A stretch of DNA of 64,000 nucleotides from Undaria pinnatifida. Taxonomy: Eukaryota; Sar; Phaeophyceae; Laminariales; Alariaceae. The stretch lies in assembly GCA_012845835.1 (NCBI GenBank), contig JABAKD010000016.1, positions 20,503,196 through 20,567,195 on the forward strand, in the 5' to 3' direction. Shown here in pieces: positions 49,571 to 62,512 of the stretch. Within the stretch, counting starts at the first letter, position 1, and each line of letters opens with the position of its first letter. Made by a program: the position numbers and the translations under genes. The notes under the pieces were generated by a model. That model was not told where the DNA came from. It saw nothing but the letters and a program-made list of their open reading frames with translations, and searched no databases.

Positions 49571-52500
49571 GCTGTTCGATTCGACATTGTTGAACTTTAA
49601 ACTTATGCCAAGAGTTTAATACGAATATGAGCTTCTAAAGATCATAATTTGACATTCGATAGCGCCCATTCTTTGGGTAAGGAAGGGTAGCACTCGACGA
49701 AATAAGTTGTAGTTATACAAAAATTGAAGTTTAAAGTAATGCCAAGAGCTTAATACAAACATGAGGTTCTGAAGGTTGATCTGATGGAAGGAAAATATAT
49801 AAACAAAGAAAGCAAGCATAGGCGAAACACACTGCTATAAAAAATCGCCGCCAAGTAAAAGTTGGTCAGAAAGGCCGAAAGGAGAATTGAGAACTTGCTT
49901 CGCTTCGAGGCTTCGAGGCGAAACGAAAGAGGACATATATGGCCAATAAAAAAGGTATCGGACGGAATGGTTCAAAATGTTTAATTTACAGAAGGGAAAA
50001 AATAAGGCGTCGTTGATTGTGCCTTGGTAAACCCCTCGATGTTTACTCCCACAGTGGACGAAGAACTTACTATGATAGGTCCTTCATGTTTGCTTCGAAA
50101 AAATACGAAGAACTCACTCACAGAGAAAGAACTAAAGACGATACTGCATGCCTTAATTCAATTAGCTACTTCAATGTACGTGGCACTTACACTGGTGAAG
50201 ATATACAAAAATGGAAAACGAATTAAGCAGACATAACACAAGGCAAACAGAAGAATCCGTATGACAGATCAGTATTAAATCTTACCATAGTCAAAAAACA
50301 GCTCTCAGACCTGGCGTGAGATACACGATGGGTCCTGCGGGCTTACTTGCACAATGTACGAAGAACTCACTTAGAGAGGAACCCTAATGGGGATATAGAA
50401 TGCCCTCGATTGACGTGCAGACCAAGCACGCTCAAACTGATGAGCACTTCAACAGTACCAAACGTAATAATATAAAAAGGGGAATTAGAGCGATCTACTA
50501 CTACTGGTATAACACGCGTTCTTCTGGACGTATCATGGTCGTCTTGCAGCCTCTCTAATCTTCTTGCATCGCATTCTTCACTCGCACTTTCCCGTATTTC
50601 ATTCGTTCAAGCCCTGCGGACATCAAACAAAACGACCGCAATTTGGCTAGTTTTACGTGCATGATAGGTCGCGCAAAAAAACTTGGCCTATTGGGTCAAA
50701 GCCTACTAACTCTAAGATCGCAATTATTTGCGCGGTCGCAATTCGGCTGGCCATTTGCATCATGTACGTTATCGAGGGATTTTTTTACTTGTTTGTGAAG
50801 GGTGTCCGTCTAACTTTGCTTCCTAATAAAGTTGTATCCCCACCTTCGTTGCCGGCCGTAGGGAACCTCTCGCAGATGTCGTAGTACGCGCATTCGTCTA
50901 CGAGAAGCACGTCATCGCTCACGCGTTATTTGTTTATTTCTTTTTGTAGGTGGTCCGTTGTTGTGGTACGTTGTTGTTGGCGCGTATCCTATTAGAGATA
51001 TCTAAACCTCGGAGATATCGCGATATTGGTCGTTCAGAGCCGAATTATGTGCGTCTGGAGTTTTAGACGACCCCGGGCTGTTGGGATATTTTCCCCATAC
51101 GTAATCCGCACATACCAAAATATCGCGTATAGGTGGCAATTCCCACCTTCGCGACATTTTGCGATTTTATTGGGAGGAAAGATACGGTTTACTTGTTGTT
51201 CGTGCCTGCGAGAGACCCACCTGCAGCCACATGGCCAGCACGCACACAGCACATGACTGCCCAACAGCACACACAACCAACCGCTGCACGTATGAAGCCT
51301 CCAGCGCGGCACCATAAATAACGAACGACCGCGACGGCTGGATTAGCCCTTTGAAAGACCGGCGCCCCTGCTCTCAAGCCCGGGCAACATGTGTGTCTGT
51401 TGCTTGGTTTCAGTTGATGAGGGCACACCACAGCAGTAGCTAGCTGGAGCACAGCAGTCAGTTATTATTCCTTTGTTGTGTCAACCGCCTTGCCTGCGTT
51501 CGTTCCTCGGCATTGATCGCTTTTAGATTGTGTCTTTCCCCAAGCTACCCCAACAGTAACCACGTAAAGCAAAACTCAAAGCACGACCCATCGCGGCTTC
51601 CGCGCGTTTATACTGTGGCGGGCAGTTGTTGCAGGCAAAGTTATCTGGCCCATGCCGTGCATGCCTCGTCTCACCCCTGGAAGCTGGTGCCCTACGCTGC
51701 TCTGGGTCTCGGACGGGACGGGGCAAATAACCTTGCTTCGTCTGGTTTCGAGTTTTGGGCCCTTGATGACTCCATATTCAGTTTTAGAAAGTGCCCACAC
51801 AAATATCGCGATATAGAATAAAGCGCCAAATACCTAAATATCAGCGTACAGCGTACGCGAAGTTTCAGATATCATGAATAACGAACGACCGCGACGGCAG
51901 AGCACGGCAAAGCACAGCGCTTCACTCTGCTGAGCTAGCGCTGCGCTGCGGTGCGCTGCTGAGCTGAGCTGCAGGGCATCGCAGGGCACTGCACGGCGCT
52001 TCGTTGCTGTGAACTATAGCGCTGCGATGGGGTGCTGGGCGGTGTGGAGCTGATGAGCCAACCCCAGATCTCAGCTGATGAAACTTCTTCAAGTACAAAA
52101 CGAATGGTGGGAATCAAAGAAAAGCTAAAGCTGGACTGTTCCGCAACTAATAATGCACAGGCGGCATTTACTCTACAACCGCCCCAACTTTACTCTACAA
52201 CCACCCCAAAACCTCCGTTTGCCTTAGGCGCTCACCAAGTCTACCGGGTTTCGGGTTTCTTCGGCGCTTCGTCTACAACCACCCCAACATGATTTCATTT
52301 GCGGCAACTGGGCAATCTTTCAGTAGGGGTACACGGGGCCAAGAAAAAGAAAACAAAAAGAAATTTCGGGGGTCTGCTGGTGAGTCTGCCACCAGAACGA
52401 AATGTCACGTGCTTTTTCGACGCTCTACAGCAGTACTACGAACGACTTCCGATACACCCACCGAAGCACGGACTACCGGCCAATCACGCGGTCTACAGCT

Positions 52501-53860
52501 GGCCGTGGTTGTCACGTGTCTCTGTGTTGGGGGCCCCTGTGCCCTGCCTGTTGTTCGCTCTTGTTTATGTAAAACATGCGGTGTGCTCTATGGTCTCACG
52601 GTAGCAGCGCACCAGAACGTCCGCTCGTACGACGTATCATTCTTCCAGTAAAATATAATATATTTTTCTCCATCAATATCAACATAAAACGGTCGTTATA
52701 TATTGGACAGAGTGATGCGAGTACGACCAAATTTGCCAACGGCACTCGTACTGCACTTTGAGCTATCTGCTGTGGTTCTGGTTGCTACTAGTTGCTGCAG
52801 TACGTGCTAGAAGTTTCGCCCTATGGCTACTGCTGCTACACCTGCTGTTGTGTGTTTGCCGTTGGCGTCAGTTGGCGTTCATGTTCGTCGTACATACTGC
52901 TGTTCTCACCCCGTACGTACGGGTTTCCTCGTACCTCAACCGTACGACGACGAGCTAAAAACAGAAGGAAGGTGACATAAAATGGCATGAACAATGGCCA
53001 CATAGAAGCGAGCACAGCAGGATAGTTCGCTGCGGATCAACCGCACTCGTTCATGCCTACAGCAGAGGCTGTCTGGGTGTCAGCGGCCGTGCTAAAGCCA
53101 GCGCCAAAGGCCGAAGAGACGGCTCTACCTACATACAGTACTTGGTTTTGTCTCGAGATTCTCGTTACGTGTGAAAATATCATGATATGGGAGTTATTTT
53201 GTCACGAAACGTCTTGCCGTCGGTAATTTGTGTCACAAAGTTGTTGGCTATCGTCGGTAATTTGTGTCACTTATTGGTGAGCCCACACTAAAAAATTGCC
53301 TTTGTAGGAAGTTCAACTTACTAGACGAAAAGGAAGAAAAATCGCGAAAAAAATCAAAATCGTGTTGGCAGCGCAGAAAAACCAAATTTGCAGGGAGCAG
53401 CTGAAACGTCAAGAAACAACTGGCAAAACGAGCAGAAACAAAACAACGAAGGCCGAGCAAGAAACTAAACGTACTAGTAAAAAATTACAGGAAAGCAACA
53501 AACGCTCGAGAGTATGCCACCGCCAAATTCCAAACATTATCAAGTACCGTTTGGAAATGATGCCAACTTTGTAAATCATCCAGGCGCTGCAGACATTAAG
53601 ATTCAACCAAAATCTCCGAAATTCCTCCTTGACATGCGGTATTTTTGCAACTTCTCGCTTGTCTCGCTCGGCATCCGTCCGCGTTCACGTCGGTGTGCGG
53701 AACGGACATGGCAGGGCGAGGGGCGTTGGAGCCGCCCCCCGAAGGCGGCGCTCGAACGAAGCTATTCGACCGAGAATTCGAGTTCCGCGAATCGCATTCT
53801 TCGGCCGAGGAGAAAAAAAACTCCTGACCAAATCCCTGACACCAAAGAATGATTTTATAT
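49500..53860. repeat. Inverted counterpart of 15.3-20.5 kb, with unmatched interior
   Basis: Matches in reverse complement: 49500-50400 to 19340-20520, 50690-50960 to 18640-18880, 51220-51420 to the tandem array core, and 53510-53850 to 15340-15720. Most of 51450-53500 has no counterpart and no supported gene; an 86-codon frame at 52032-52292 with an ACAACC(A/G)CCCCAAC repeat is not convincing. Confidence 0.65.
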
Positions 53861-55440
53861 TCCTACCCCCCCCCGCCCCCAACGTCCCCGCCTTCCCCAC
53901 CACCCGCACCATCGCCTTGACCTAGCACCACGCGTATAGCAAACCCCCACATCTATGCGACCTAAAGCCACCCCCCCCCCCCCCCCCGGCGCCCCCCCGC
54001 CACATTCCCCCCCCTTCCCCCACAAGAAGGATTTATAGTTTCCACGCGCAAATAGACCTGCCCCACCTGTCCCTCCCCCCCTACCCCCCTCCCGCCCCCC
54101 TTTTGATCAAAATCAAGCCCCCACGTCCTTCAAAACTCTGCCCTCTCCTCGCCGGTTATTCGACTTACAGGACTCACTTGATAAACTGATGCATTTCCTT
54201 CCACAGCTGTCAGATTTTGTCTCCCTCAGAAACGGGTTTTGTAGTTTCCGCGCACAGACTGCCTAGCATCACCCTGTTGACCCTGATAGCTACACTGTAG
54301 TTACAAGGGGAGTCGCCGAGCTATATCTTTAATGAGGACACACAACCCGTAATACGCGCGATCGGAGTATCACACACAGCTTGCAAAGATGAGTTCGACA
54401 AAATATTCGATCTCACAGCTGGAGTGCATTTTAATGTTTATAATATATGTATGTGACCTAAACCTCTTGAAAACCCTTCCCCCCCTCCCCCCCCCCCCCC
54501 CCCCGCTCCTCTTTCTCGCTCTTACTCAAACGCCCCACCTAATATCAAATTCCGCCAGAACTAATAAACACTTCCACGCCCTGTATATCACCTCATCATC
54601 TTTTTAGAGACATCCATGCCGCTGCTGCAATTCCCCCACCCCCCCCGCCCTCAACGCCCCCTCCGTCCCCACCACCCGCACCATCGCCTAGACCTAGCAC
54701 CACGCGTAACGCAAACCCTACATCTATGCGACCTAAAGCCCTCCCCCCCCCCCTCCCCCTCCCCCACCCCCCAACCTCCCCACCTCCCCACCCCACCCCC
54801 ACCCCATCGAACACTCCGCCCTCTACTCACTGGTTGTACGATTTACAGGATATACATCATAAACTGGTGCATTCTTTCCAAAACCGTCACATCTATCCCC
54901 TTGAAGGATGTATACTTTGCACGCATAGAGTGAGCTGCCCCACCCCCCCCGCCCCCCCCCCCCTCCCCCCCCCCCTCCCCCCCCACCGTGCATTCTTTCC
55001 AAAACCGTCAGATTTATCTCTTTGAAGTAATTATAATTTCTAGGCACAAATTGAGCTGCCCCCCCCCCCCCCCGCCCCCCCGCCCCCCCCCCCTTTTTAT
55101 CAAAATCAGGCCCCCAGGTCCTTAAAAACTCCGCCCTCCCCTCACCGGTTATTCGACTTACAGGATTCACCCCCTCCCTCCCCTCCCCCGCCCCCCCTTT
55201 TGATCAAAATCAGACCCCCCGGTCCTTTTACTAAAAACTCCACCCTCCCCTCACCGGTTACTCGACTTACAGGATTCACTTGATAATAAACTGATGCATT
55301 TCATTCCACAGCTAGCTGTCCCTTTTTGTCCCCCTCAAAAATGGGTTTTATAGTTTCCACACACAGATTGATTAACATCACCCTGTTGACCCTGGTACAA
55401 GTTACACTGTAGTTCCAAGGGGAGTCGCCAACCTATATCC
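53860..55440. repeat. C-rich module, third and partly tandem copies
   Basis: Several rounds of the C-rich module occur in the plus orientation, with a frameshifted MSFDE cassette at 54389. TTATTCGACTTACAGGA recurs at about 54157, 55152 and 55258. Poly-C runs reach about 17 nt. Confidence 0.75.
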
Positions 55441-55758
55441 CTATTGCCGGTCGCCCCGGTGGCGTATCAGGTTAACCTCGAGCCTGGTATAGGTCAGTTT
55501 CGTGAGTTCGAGCCCCGCCGAGTGCATACTCGTATAAATTCGTGGAGACTTTTTCTTGTGCACAAATTGACTTGCGGAAAGCGCGAGAGCGTGAGTTAGC
55601 AACACTCGATGACAAATCGACGAGCAATGGGAGTGCTGAACCCTATGCGCGATAAAAAGTGAAGGCAAGAACCGGGGGGGAGAAGGGACGACACCTGTGA
55701 CCACGGCTTGTCCAGAAGCTGGAAAGTAGAAGTGTGCGAAAGAAGAAAAAAAAAAAAA
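55441..55758 (+). mobile_element. tRNA-derived SINE
   Basis: Box A-like TGGCGTATCAGG (55460-55471) and a perfect box B GTTCGAGCC (55506-55514) form a Pol III promoter head. The body ends with TTGTCCAGAAGCTGG, then an A-rich tail (55746-55758). ATCC flanks both ends (55437-55440 and 55759-55762). The host module sequence CCAACCTATATCC|TTAANGAGGACAC is interrupted exactly at this point and resumes after the tail, giving an internal empty-site comparison with the other module copies. A decayed relative lies at 32715-32938. Confidence 0.7.
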
Positions 55759-55871
55759 ATCCTTAACGAGGACACGCACAGACAGTCGTTCCACAGGGTC
55801 AACGGGCAATACATGCATGAATCGGGACTGTTCTCCCGCTGCCGTTGCTGCTGCTGTTGTACAGTAAATAG

Positions 55872-58250
55872 TTTTGTGGATTCCCTAGAGACGTGTCACA
55901 TCCTCCACTTGACTTTGTACCCGCAAGAGGTAGGGGGGGGGGGTATTCGAATGCTCGTGGAAGAGGCTCAGGGCGCGTATCATGGAAGGACTTTGGCCTA
56001 CAGCAGCAGTACAGCAGTAGAGGCGGTGCGGTTCTGCAATAACATACAAGTACGCGGTTAGCACATTGCAGGTGAAGTATGTACCTGGGAGCAGATTGCA
56101 ATAATACTCGTATTATAGGATACTCGTAGTGTAGTTTAGTATAGTCGTACATCGTACTGGTAGCATCGTACAGTATCGTGAGTACAGCAGTAACATCGCA
56201 TGATATCTATCCTTCTCTATGGATATAATGGCAGCATCGCAGCATCACAGAATTGCAGCATAGCAGCATCGTAAGCATCGACTATCACCTATCGCCAATT
56301 CCAACACGCCAATCGCCCAGCTCCCAGCACCCGGCACGCGGCAACAGCCGCCAGCTACCCAGCACTATGTATCGCGCAGTTGCGCATAGAGCCTCGCAGC
56401 TCGCTGCACGCGGTGAATCTATTATTTTCTGATTACAGTACATACATGTATACCTACTGTATTTCCTTTTTTTGCGCTATAATCGCGCCGCGTTTTTCCA
56501 CCTCGTGGACTAGTCTACAGGTCTAGTCTAGAACTATACGGATAGGTTCCATGATTTTGGAAAATACATTGACCCCAAGCGCGTCGGTGGCCAGAAAATT
56601 TCCGCTGCATCGCAGCAACAACCATCGCCGTCCTTGGGGGGGGAGACCGCAGGTAGGTGTATCAGACAACAGACGGAGGGAGAGAGCGTGCTGGCATGCA
56701 GATCGCGGTCTGCCGGCACGGTAGCCAGCAGTATATCCCGCGTGTTAGCATTGGTCCCGAGCTGAACACGTCCGTGCTGTGCAACCGACTCATATAACTG
56801 TTGTTCCAGCAGGAAGCGCGGAGATACTTGCTGGTGCTTCGCTGTCATGATGTCGTCCCCGCGATCGCCTGGAGGGGGCAGCACCCCTCCCGGCCGAGCG
56901 GAGGCACTGGGCAACCCGCGGGCATCGCGGTGCCGGGTGGACGGCAACAGCACGGAGGTGAGTAAACAAGCGTGTTTGCTCTTGCATGGTCGCGCCCTGT
57001 CTTCGTCGTTTATCTCCACGAGGATTGATCAACCTGCACCTCGGTGTGTATGTAGTCTAGTCTAGACAACGAATTTGGATGGAAATCCGATCACCTTGTT
57101 TTTGAGCCATTCTACTGGTTTCATTATTGAAATGTGCTTAGTTTCCGTGCAGATGGGTATCGTTCGACCGTCGGTTGTTTCGCCCGCACAGGAGGATCAG
57201 ATCAGACCGAGAGCGTCCGTGCCTAACGAAACAAGCCACCCTGTGTGTTTCGAGCCCCCCCCCCGCGCCCCTGATCCTGTCGCCTTATACCCGACGCGAT
57301 CTTCATTTGTCACCGACTGCAATTGATTAATAGTGGCACCACAGCAGCAGTTGTTAGCTGGTGAAGAAAGGCGATACTCGGATACCGGTATCCTGAGCTC
57401 TTTGCTTACGCTGGTATAGTCTATACGCAGGGGGAAGGGGTTCATGTTTTCACTCTCTTTACTCAGCAGTTATTAGTAATAGTTGGCGAAGAAAGACGCT
57501 GCTCGCATATCCTGAGCTCTTTGCTTGCGCTGGTATGTACGCAGGAGGCAGGGGCTCGTGTTTTTCTCTAATTGAATCTACCACCAAGGATGAAAAGATT
57601 GAAAGGCGCCTAGCGGGCGGCTGCTCTGCTGCATGCACGCATGCACAGCTTATTACAACGTAACAAAATAATAAACCCGGGGTTTCCGTTCTGTACCTCA
57701 TTGCGGAGGCCTCGTGAAGCAAGATTAATGCTACAGAAGTACTCTACAAGTACACAGAGCAAAACATAAACACATCATACCGGGTACTGCTGCTGTCTGT
57801 GTGCCCCTGCTGTGTGCGTCCTGATGCAAGATCGAGATTTTTTTGCCATTGTCCGAATACTTACTAGGCTATGCTCTGTACCAGGGACGAAGTTGGTCTG
57901 TGCCAGCGTTGGTGGGTACGTCGCCAGGCAATAGTCGACCGGTTACTCGTATAAAGCTGTACCAAACATGTCAGGAGATCCAAGGAGATCACTAAAATTA
58001 CGCTCACCCCTTTGACACACCTCAGGCACACAGAAACTTCATGAAAAATTGAAAAAGGTCAGCTGTGAGTACGACCAATTGGATGGTCGAAACTCAACCT
58101 CATCTTAAAAAATTTGCACGACGCGTATGAAAATACGTGGAAGTGTGGTGAGCTTAAGCTTCATTTTTCCCCATCCGCCGGAGGATAAAAAAAAAAGAAA
58201 ACTTGTTGTGGTGACGTCGTGACGTGATGACGGATGACGAGAAAAAAACA
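55872..58250. repeat. Segmental duplication block D1, right copy
   Basis: Direct copy of 20983-23110 from TTTTGTGGATTCCCTAGAG to GTGACGTGATGACGGATGACG, with substitutions and indels. Confidence 0.8.
56542..57326 (+). pseudogene. Decayed duplicate of the possible small gene
   Basis: Corresponding exons are 56542-56652, 56813-56957 and 57153-57326. All four intron borders are kept (GTAGGT, GTGAGT, two CAG acceptors). The ATG is ATA, exon 1 differs by one codon in frame, and exon 2 is 5 nt shorter, which shifts the frame. Exon 3 still reads MGIVRPSVVSPAQEDQIRPR. Losing start and frame while keeping splice sites suggests pseudogenisation, if the left model is real. Confidence 0.35.
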
Positions 58251-58954
58251 CTTTGCACTTTGCTTTCGAAGTTGTATTATATTAATGCGCAACCCCCCGC
58301 CCGCAGAGGGGGGTTGGAGATGGGAATACCCCGGGGCTTCCCCGCCGGCAACCCCCCGCTAACATCCGTATACACGAGTCAACTCCCAACCCAACTGGCG
58401 ACATCGAACTCTGGACGCCAGTACAGCCAACGACGAACAATCGTTGGCAACTCGAAATAGACATACGAGGAAACCACCTATAATGTGCCTAAACCCGCTC
58501 GCTTTATACTCTCTGATCAAAGTACTCGGGTCTCGCCCTGAACCCAAAACTAGCGGCTCGGGCCAAGCGCCGCTCGGGCCAAGCCTCGCCCTTAAGAACC
58601 CTAAACAAACCTGTAACCCTGTAGCCTAGCACGCTACCACCGCAGCCAAAACCATTGATGGGCTCACTGGCGCTGCTTTCTTGGGGGTGCTGCGTTTCCG
58701 CTATTCGCGGTGCATTACGATCCCTAGTTCCTAAAGTCACTGGGAAATCCCTCTTTACGAGCTGTTTGAGGCCTGCTTCGTCTGTCGTCCTCAGGCAGAG
58801 GAAACGACAACAGTTTCAATCCAATTGTCAAAGCACGTAAGGTATTCTTTGCAAAAAGTTTGCAAAAAGAGGAGGTCAGCCCCGAATACAGTATCTATGA
58901 TATGATACTGCTGTTGATGTAATAAGTTGTAAGACGAAAACAACACAAAAAAAC

Positions 58955-59205
58955 TTCAACTCAAAGTGCTCGCGGCGAAAAATACGCCAAAAAACAAATG
59001 CCTATGGCGAAACAGATCGAAACATGTTTTTTCGCCCATCCATGCATACGGCACATTAGAACTAGAGACGGGCACCGGACGGCATTTTCAAAGAACCGGA
59101 AACCGGATAAAAGGAGTTATTCGAAAAACAAAAAAAAACATACAAGAGACGATTTTAACCGGTTAACCGAGAACCGGCAAAACCGGTCTTTATTAATAGT
59201 GGTAA
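58955..59205. mobile_element. Right-copy-only insertion of the AACCGGTT element family
   Basis: The left copy reads AAACTTCAACATAAAGCAGCCATAACG. The right copy is interrupted after CTTCAAC by about 250 bp rich in AACCGG and TTAACCGG words and resumes at CATCCATAACATTG. The inserted piece resembles, in inverse orientation, the element at 28985-29290. Borders are approximate. Confidence 0.45.
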
Positions 59206-61562
59206 AACATCCATAACATTGAAACCGGGTTGGTTTTGCAGCAAGTAGCACCTTGCAGTGTATTCACAAGTGCGTGTTTTGGTTCCGTTCGCAAATAATC
59301 CGTCTCTTCGAGATGGATTGTCTCTTTTTTCATTAATCAGCTGAACAGTATCCTTGCTATGGTAAAACACGACGTCAGGCATCAAATCACCACAATCTGA
59401 GACTCGCACACCCGACGCTACCGAAGATTCTCGAATCACCGTCGCGGCTACCATCGTGCGACGAGTACAAGCAACAGGCACCCTGCTTGTTAGTCCACAT
59501 GACACTACTTTGAACCTCCGCTAAAAAACCAATGTATCAATCCTGCGTACTGTAGCTTGAGTCATGCACCGGGGAGAGAACGGAAAATACCTTTCAAAAC
59601 AGGTCGTGTCCAGAAAAAAATCGTCAAGTGTAAAATAACCACCGCCAGTTGAGCAGGAAAGGAAACGAGACAACACAAGAAACACGTAGACTGCATTGTA
59701 CAAAATTCTCCAACCGTGAAAAATAATGACTCCAAGACGTATCCGCAACGACAACATTATGGAACCGCTGGAAGCCATCCAAAAGCACACTCTAAATACC
59801 TTCGCCCTTGCCAACGACAACGTGATCAATGTCCTCCTGCGATGAAGTGACCAGTATTGACATATTCACTTCAGATGTGCAACAGCTTACTTCTGCAAGC
59901 AGTTATTCAGCCTATGGTGTGAACGCGTGAACAGCGACCACACTGTATACTTGTGTTCTTTTAGAACGAGAGCTGTGAGCCGTCACGACTTAAGTCACCA
60001 ACTACTTATTACTCGAACAACAGTAGCAATTAGTCGTTTTCCGAAGGTGCCGACTATCCGAGTTATTTTGTTTCCATACGTGTAGGAGGGATTGTGCAAC
60101 GTGGGACGCATTTTTTCCTTTTTGGACACGCACCCCCCCCCCGGCCGGGGGGAGCTAATTGGCTCGCTTCGGTCTCCTGACTGAAGCCGGCAAGTCGGCT
60201 GGCGAACCCAGCTGATGGCTAGCCGATGTGCCGACAAAAGGCAGTTAGTCGGCTATCGACATCTACCGATTATTAATAGTTATTTGTGGGGAAATCTTGC
60301 CGACTCACAGCTCCAGTTTTGACCCTGGTGAGGTGTGTGGGGGGTGATCCATCGTCGATTGTCCCGCACAATCCACTTGATTTCAGGTCGTAGTCATGTC
60401 CTAGCCTGGATTACAATAGTCACAATCGACACTGGGCCAACCAACCTTCAAGCTGTCATATTTATCAATGAGCTGGTCACTGCCGCTGGCACGTTTTAAA
60501 GTACAAGTCAACCGGTTTTCCGGTTTAGCCGGTAACCGGTAAAAAACGGTGTTTTTAGCCTGCTTAACCGGTTAAACCGTTAAACGGTTAGCCGGACCTC
60601 AAAAACTGCCAGTTCTTGTTTTGAAATACTCACATGCCTGCTTGGTTTCCAAAAAACCCGGTTTACCGGAGTTTTTTCATCCGGTGCCCATCTGTAACGA
60701 GGACCCGCACATTTCTTTTCGCCGGTGCGGCACTAGAAAAGCGTGGCACGGCAAGCCGCATCATGCTTCGGCACGTTGTGAAAAAAGGAGGGATTCACGA
60801 CGAAAAACGTGCGCCAGCGCAAAGAATATCCCCACCTAGTTTACCAGATACCACTCAAGACAGAAGACGAAAGTACAGACGCCGGTGGAATATTAACATG
60901 AACAAAAAATATCAAACGGACCCCTTCGCAACTGTAAACTCGTTGTTGGGGACAAATTACTTGCAATTAGTATGGGGAGGGGTTTTGGGGATCTAAAATG
61001 GGCATCTTAAAGGAGCCGCCCCGGACATTGTGCTTGGCGTGTTTTAGTTCATAGTTTGAGTAAAAAGCATATATTTGCAACATTTTTTCAGCAGAAACCA
61101 CACTATTGCTATAGTATATGATATTCTAGGGGACGGAATAACGCCTTACGGGAAACGTGATGCCTCCTAAACCACAGCAGGTCAATTCCCTACGCATATG
61201 ATACGTGAAGAAAGCTTACATTCACGGCAATTTTTTGTGGACTACTGCCAGTTCAATTGGACACATGTTTCAGCCCGAAAAACTCCTCAGAGGCTAACGC
61301 TGTAAATGCCACTCTGCAATCTATTGGTCGTCCTAAAAAATGTACGAGTTCTCGAGCCACTGAGGTGTAATATTGAATTTCGGCGACAATATTCACCACT
61401 GGCATACTGACGGAGGCCAGACTCTCACGGGACCCCGCGTTTTTTAAAGCACGGGCGCAGCAGTTCAGTGGTACGGGTTAGGAATTGCAGAATTATCAAA
61501 CTTCAGACATATCGATACGGGATGCAAACACAACAATGCGTACGTTTTTTTTCATGCTGTTA

Positions 61563-62351
61563 GGCCATTTCTTATACAGTCGGATTCCGCCAGTCGAAAA
61601 CGGCACTCTTCGACTGGACTTTTTTTCGACTAGATTCTTCTGGTCCTTTTTCTTATCGTCAGTCGAGTCGATTTTCTAGTTTGTGCTCTTCCTAGAGGCG
61701 GTAGGTGTGAGGGGGTACTGCTGTATGGCACTCGAAAATCGGTTGGCAGCTCTGTGCTCAGCGCGTTCTTCGTGAGCAACGCGTGCTTCACGCGCGACGA
61801 ACCTCCGTCCAAGCGGGTTGGTGGCGTTGGGCTTAGCTGAAAGCCGCCAAAGCTACGTTCGTGGCGTTGCACTCAGCCAAAAGCCGCCAGAGCTACAGCA
61901 GGCGTAGCCGTTGTTGGCAAAATGGCATCGATAACGCGCGCTACTGCTGTCGTGTGATACACGCTGCTGGCGAGCGGAGCTAGGAGTGCGCCACGCTGAC
62001 TTGCGGCAAGAAGCAACAGCAGTGACAGCCAAGGCAGCGTCGGCGCTGTCGTATGATACTGCTGTGTGGTACCTGGTAGGGGTGTGTAGGCGTGTGGGTG
62101 TGTGTTTTGTGGTGAGATGAGCGATGCGACGGGTTAAAAAAACAGGTGTAAAACTTTTTCGAATGAGTTTTTCGACTGACAGATCCAGTCGAAAAAGTCA
62201 AGCTTTTCGACTGAATCCCCCAGTCGGAAAACTCAGTCGAAAAAAGTTGAGTCGAAAAAGCCCTTTTTCGACTGTGTAAGCAAGCCCGATTTGGGCTTCA
62301 GTCGAAAACGGCCGTTTTCGACTGACAAATCCGACTGTATGAGAAATGGCC
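61563..62351. mobile_element. TIR element with TTA target duplication
   Basis: Ends GGCCATTTCTTATACAGTCGG (left) and its complement CCGACTGTATGAGAAATGGCC (right). TTA flanks both sides (61560-61562 and 62352-62354). The left duplicate has the empty site GATTTTAGTTGAAAAC. Subterminal regions hold many AGTCGAAAA/TTTTCGACT repeats able to fold. The 3-bp TWA target is typical of the PIF/Harbinger superfamily. No transposase is encoded, so it is a non-autonomous element. Confidence 0.8.
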
Positions 62352-62410
62352 TTAGTTGAAATCAGATCGGTCTGAACGTAAACGTTCTTCACATATCACA
62401 AAATCCAACC

Positions 62411-62420
62411 TATATAGAAG
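62411..62420 (+). promoter_or_regulatory. TATA-like box of the duplicated kinase 5' end
   Basis: TATATAGAAG, at the position of TATATAAAAG in the left copy; the downstream hairpin (62439-62458) is unchanged. Confidence 0.3.
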
Positions 62421-62512
62421 CGGTGGTTCAGGAGGTGTGACGCTTTCCGTGAAGCGTCTTTGACTTTTGCACGAAGGTTTCGTGGTCACTAATAACAAGT
62501 CATCCGCCCATT

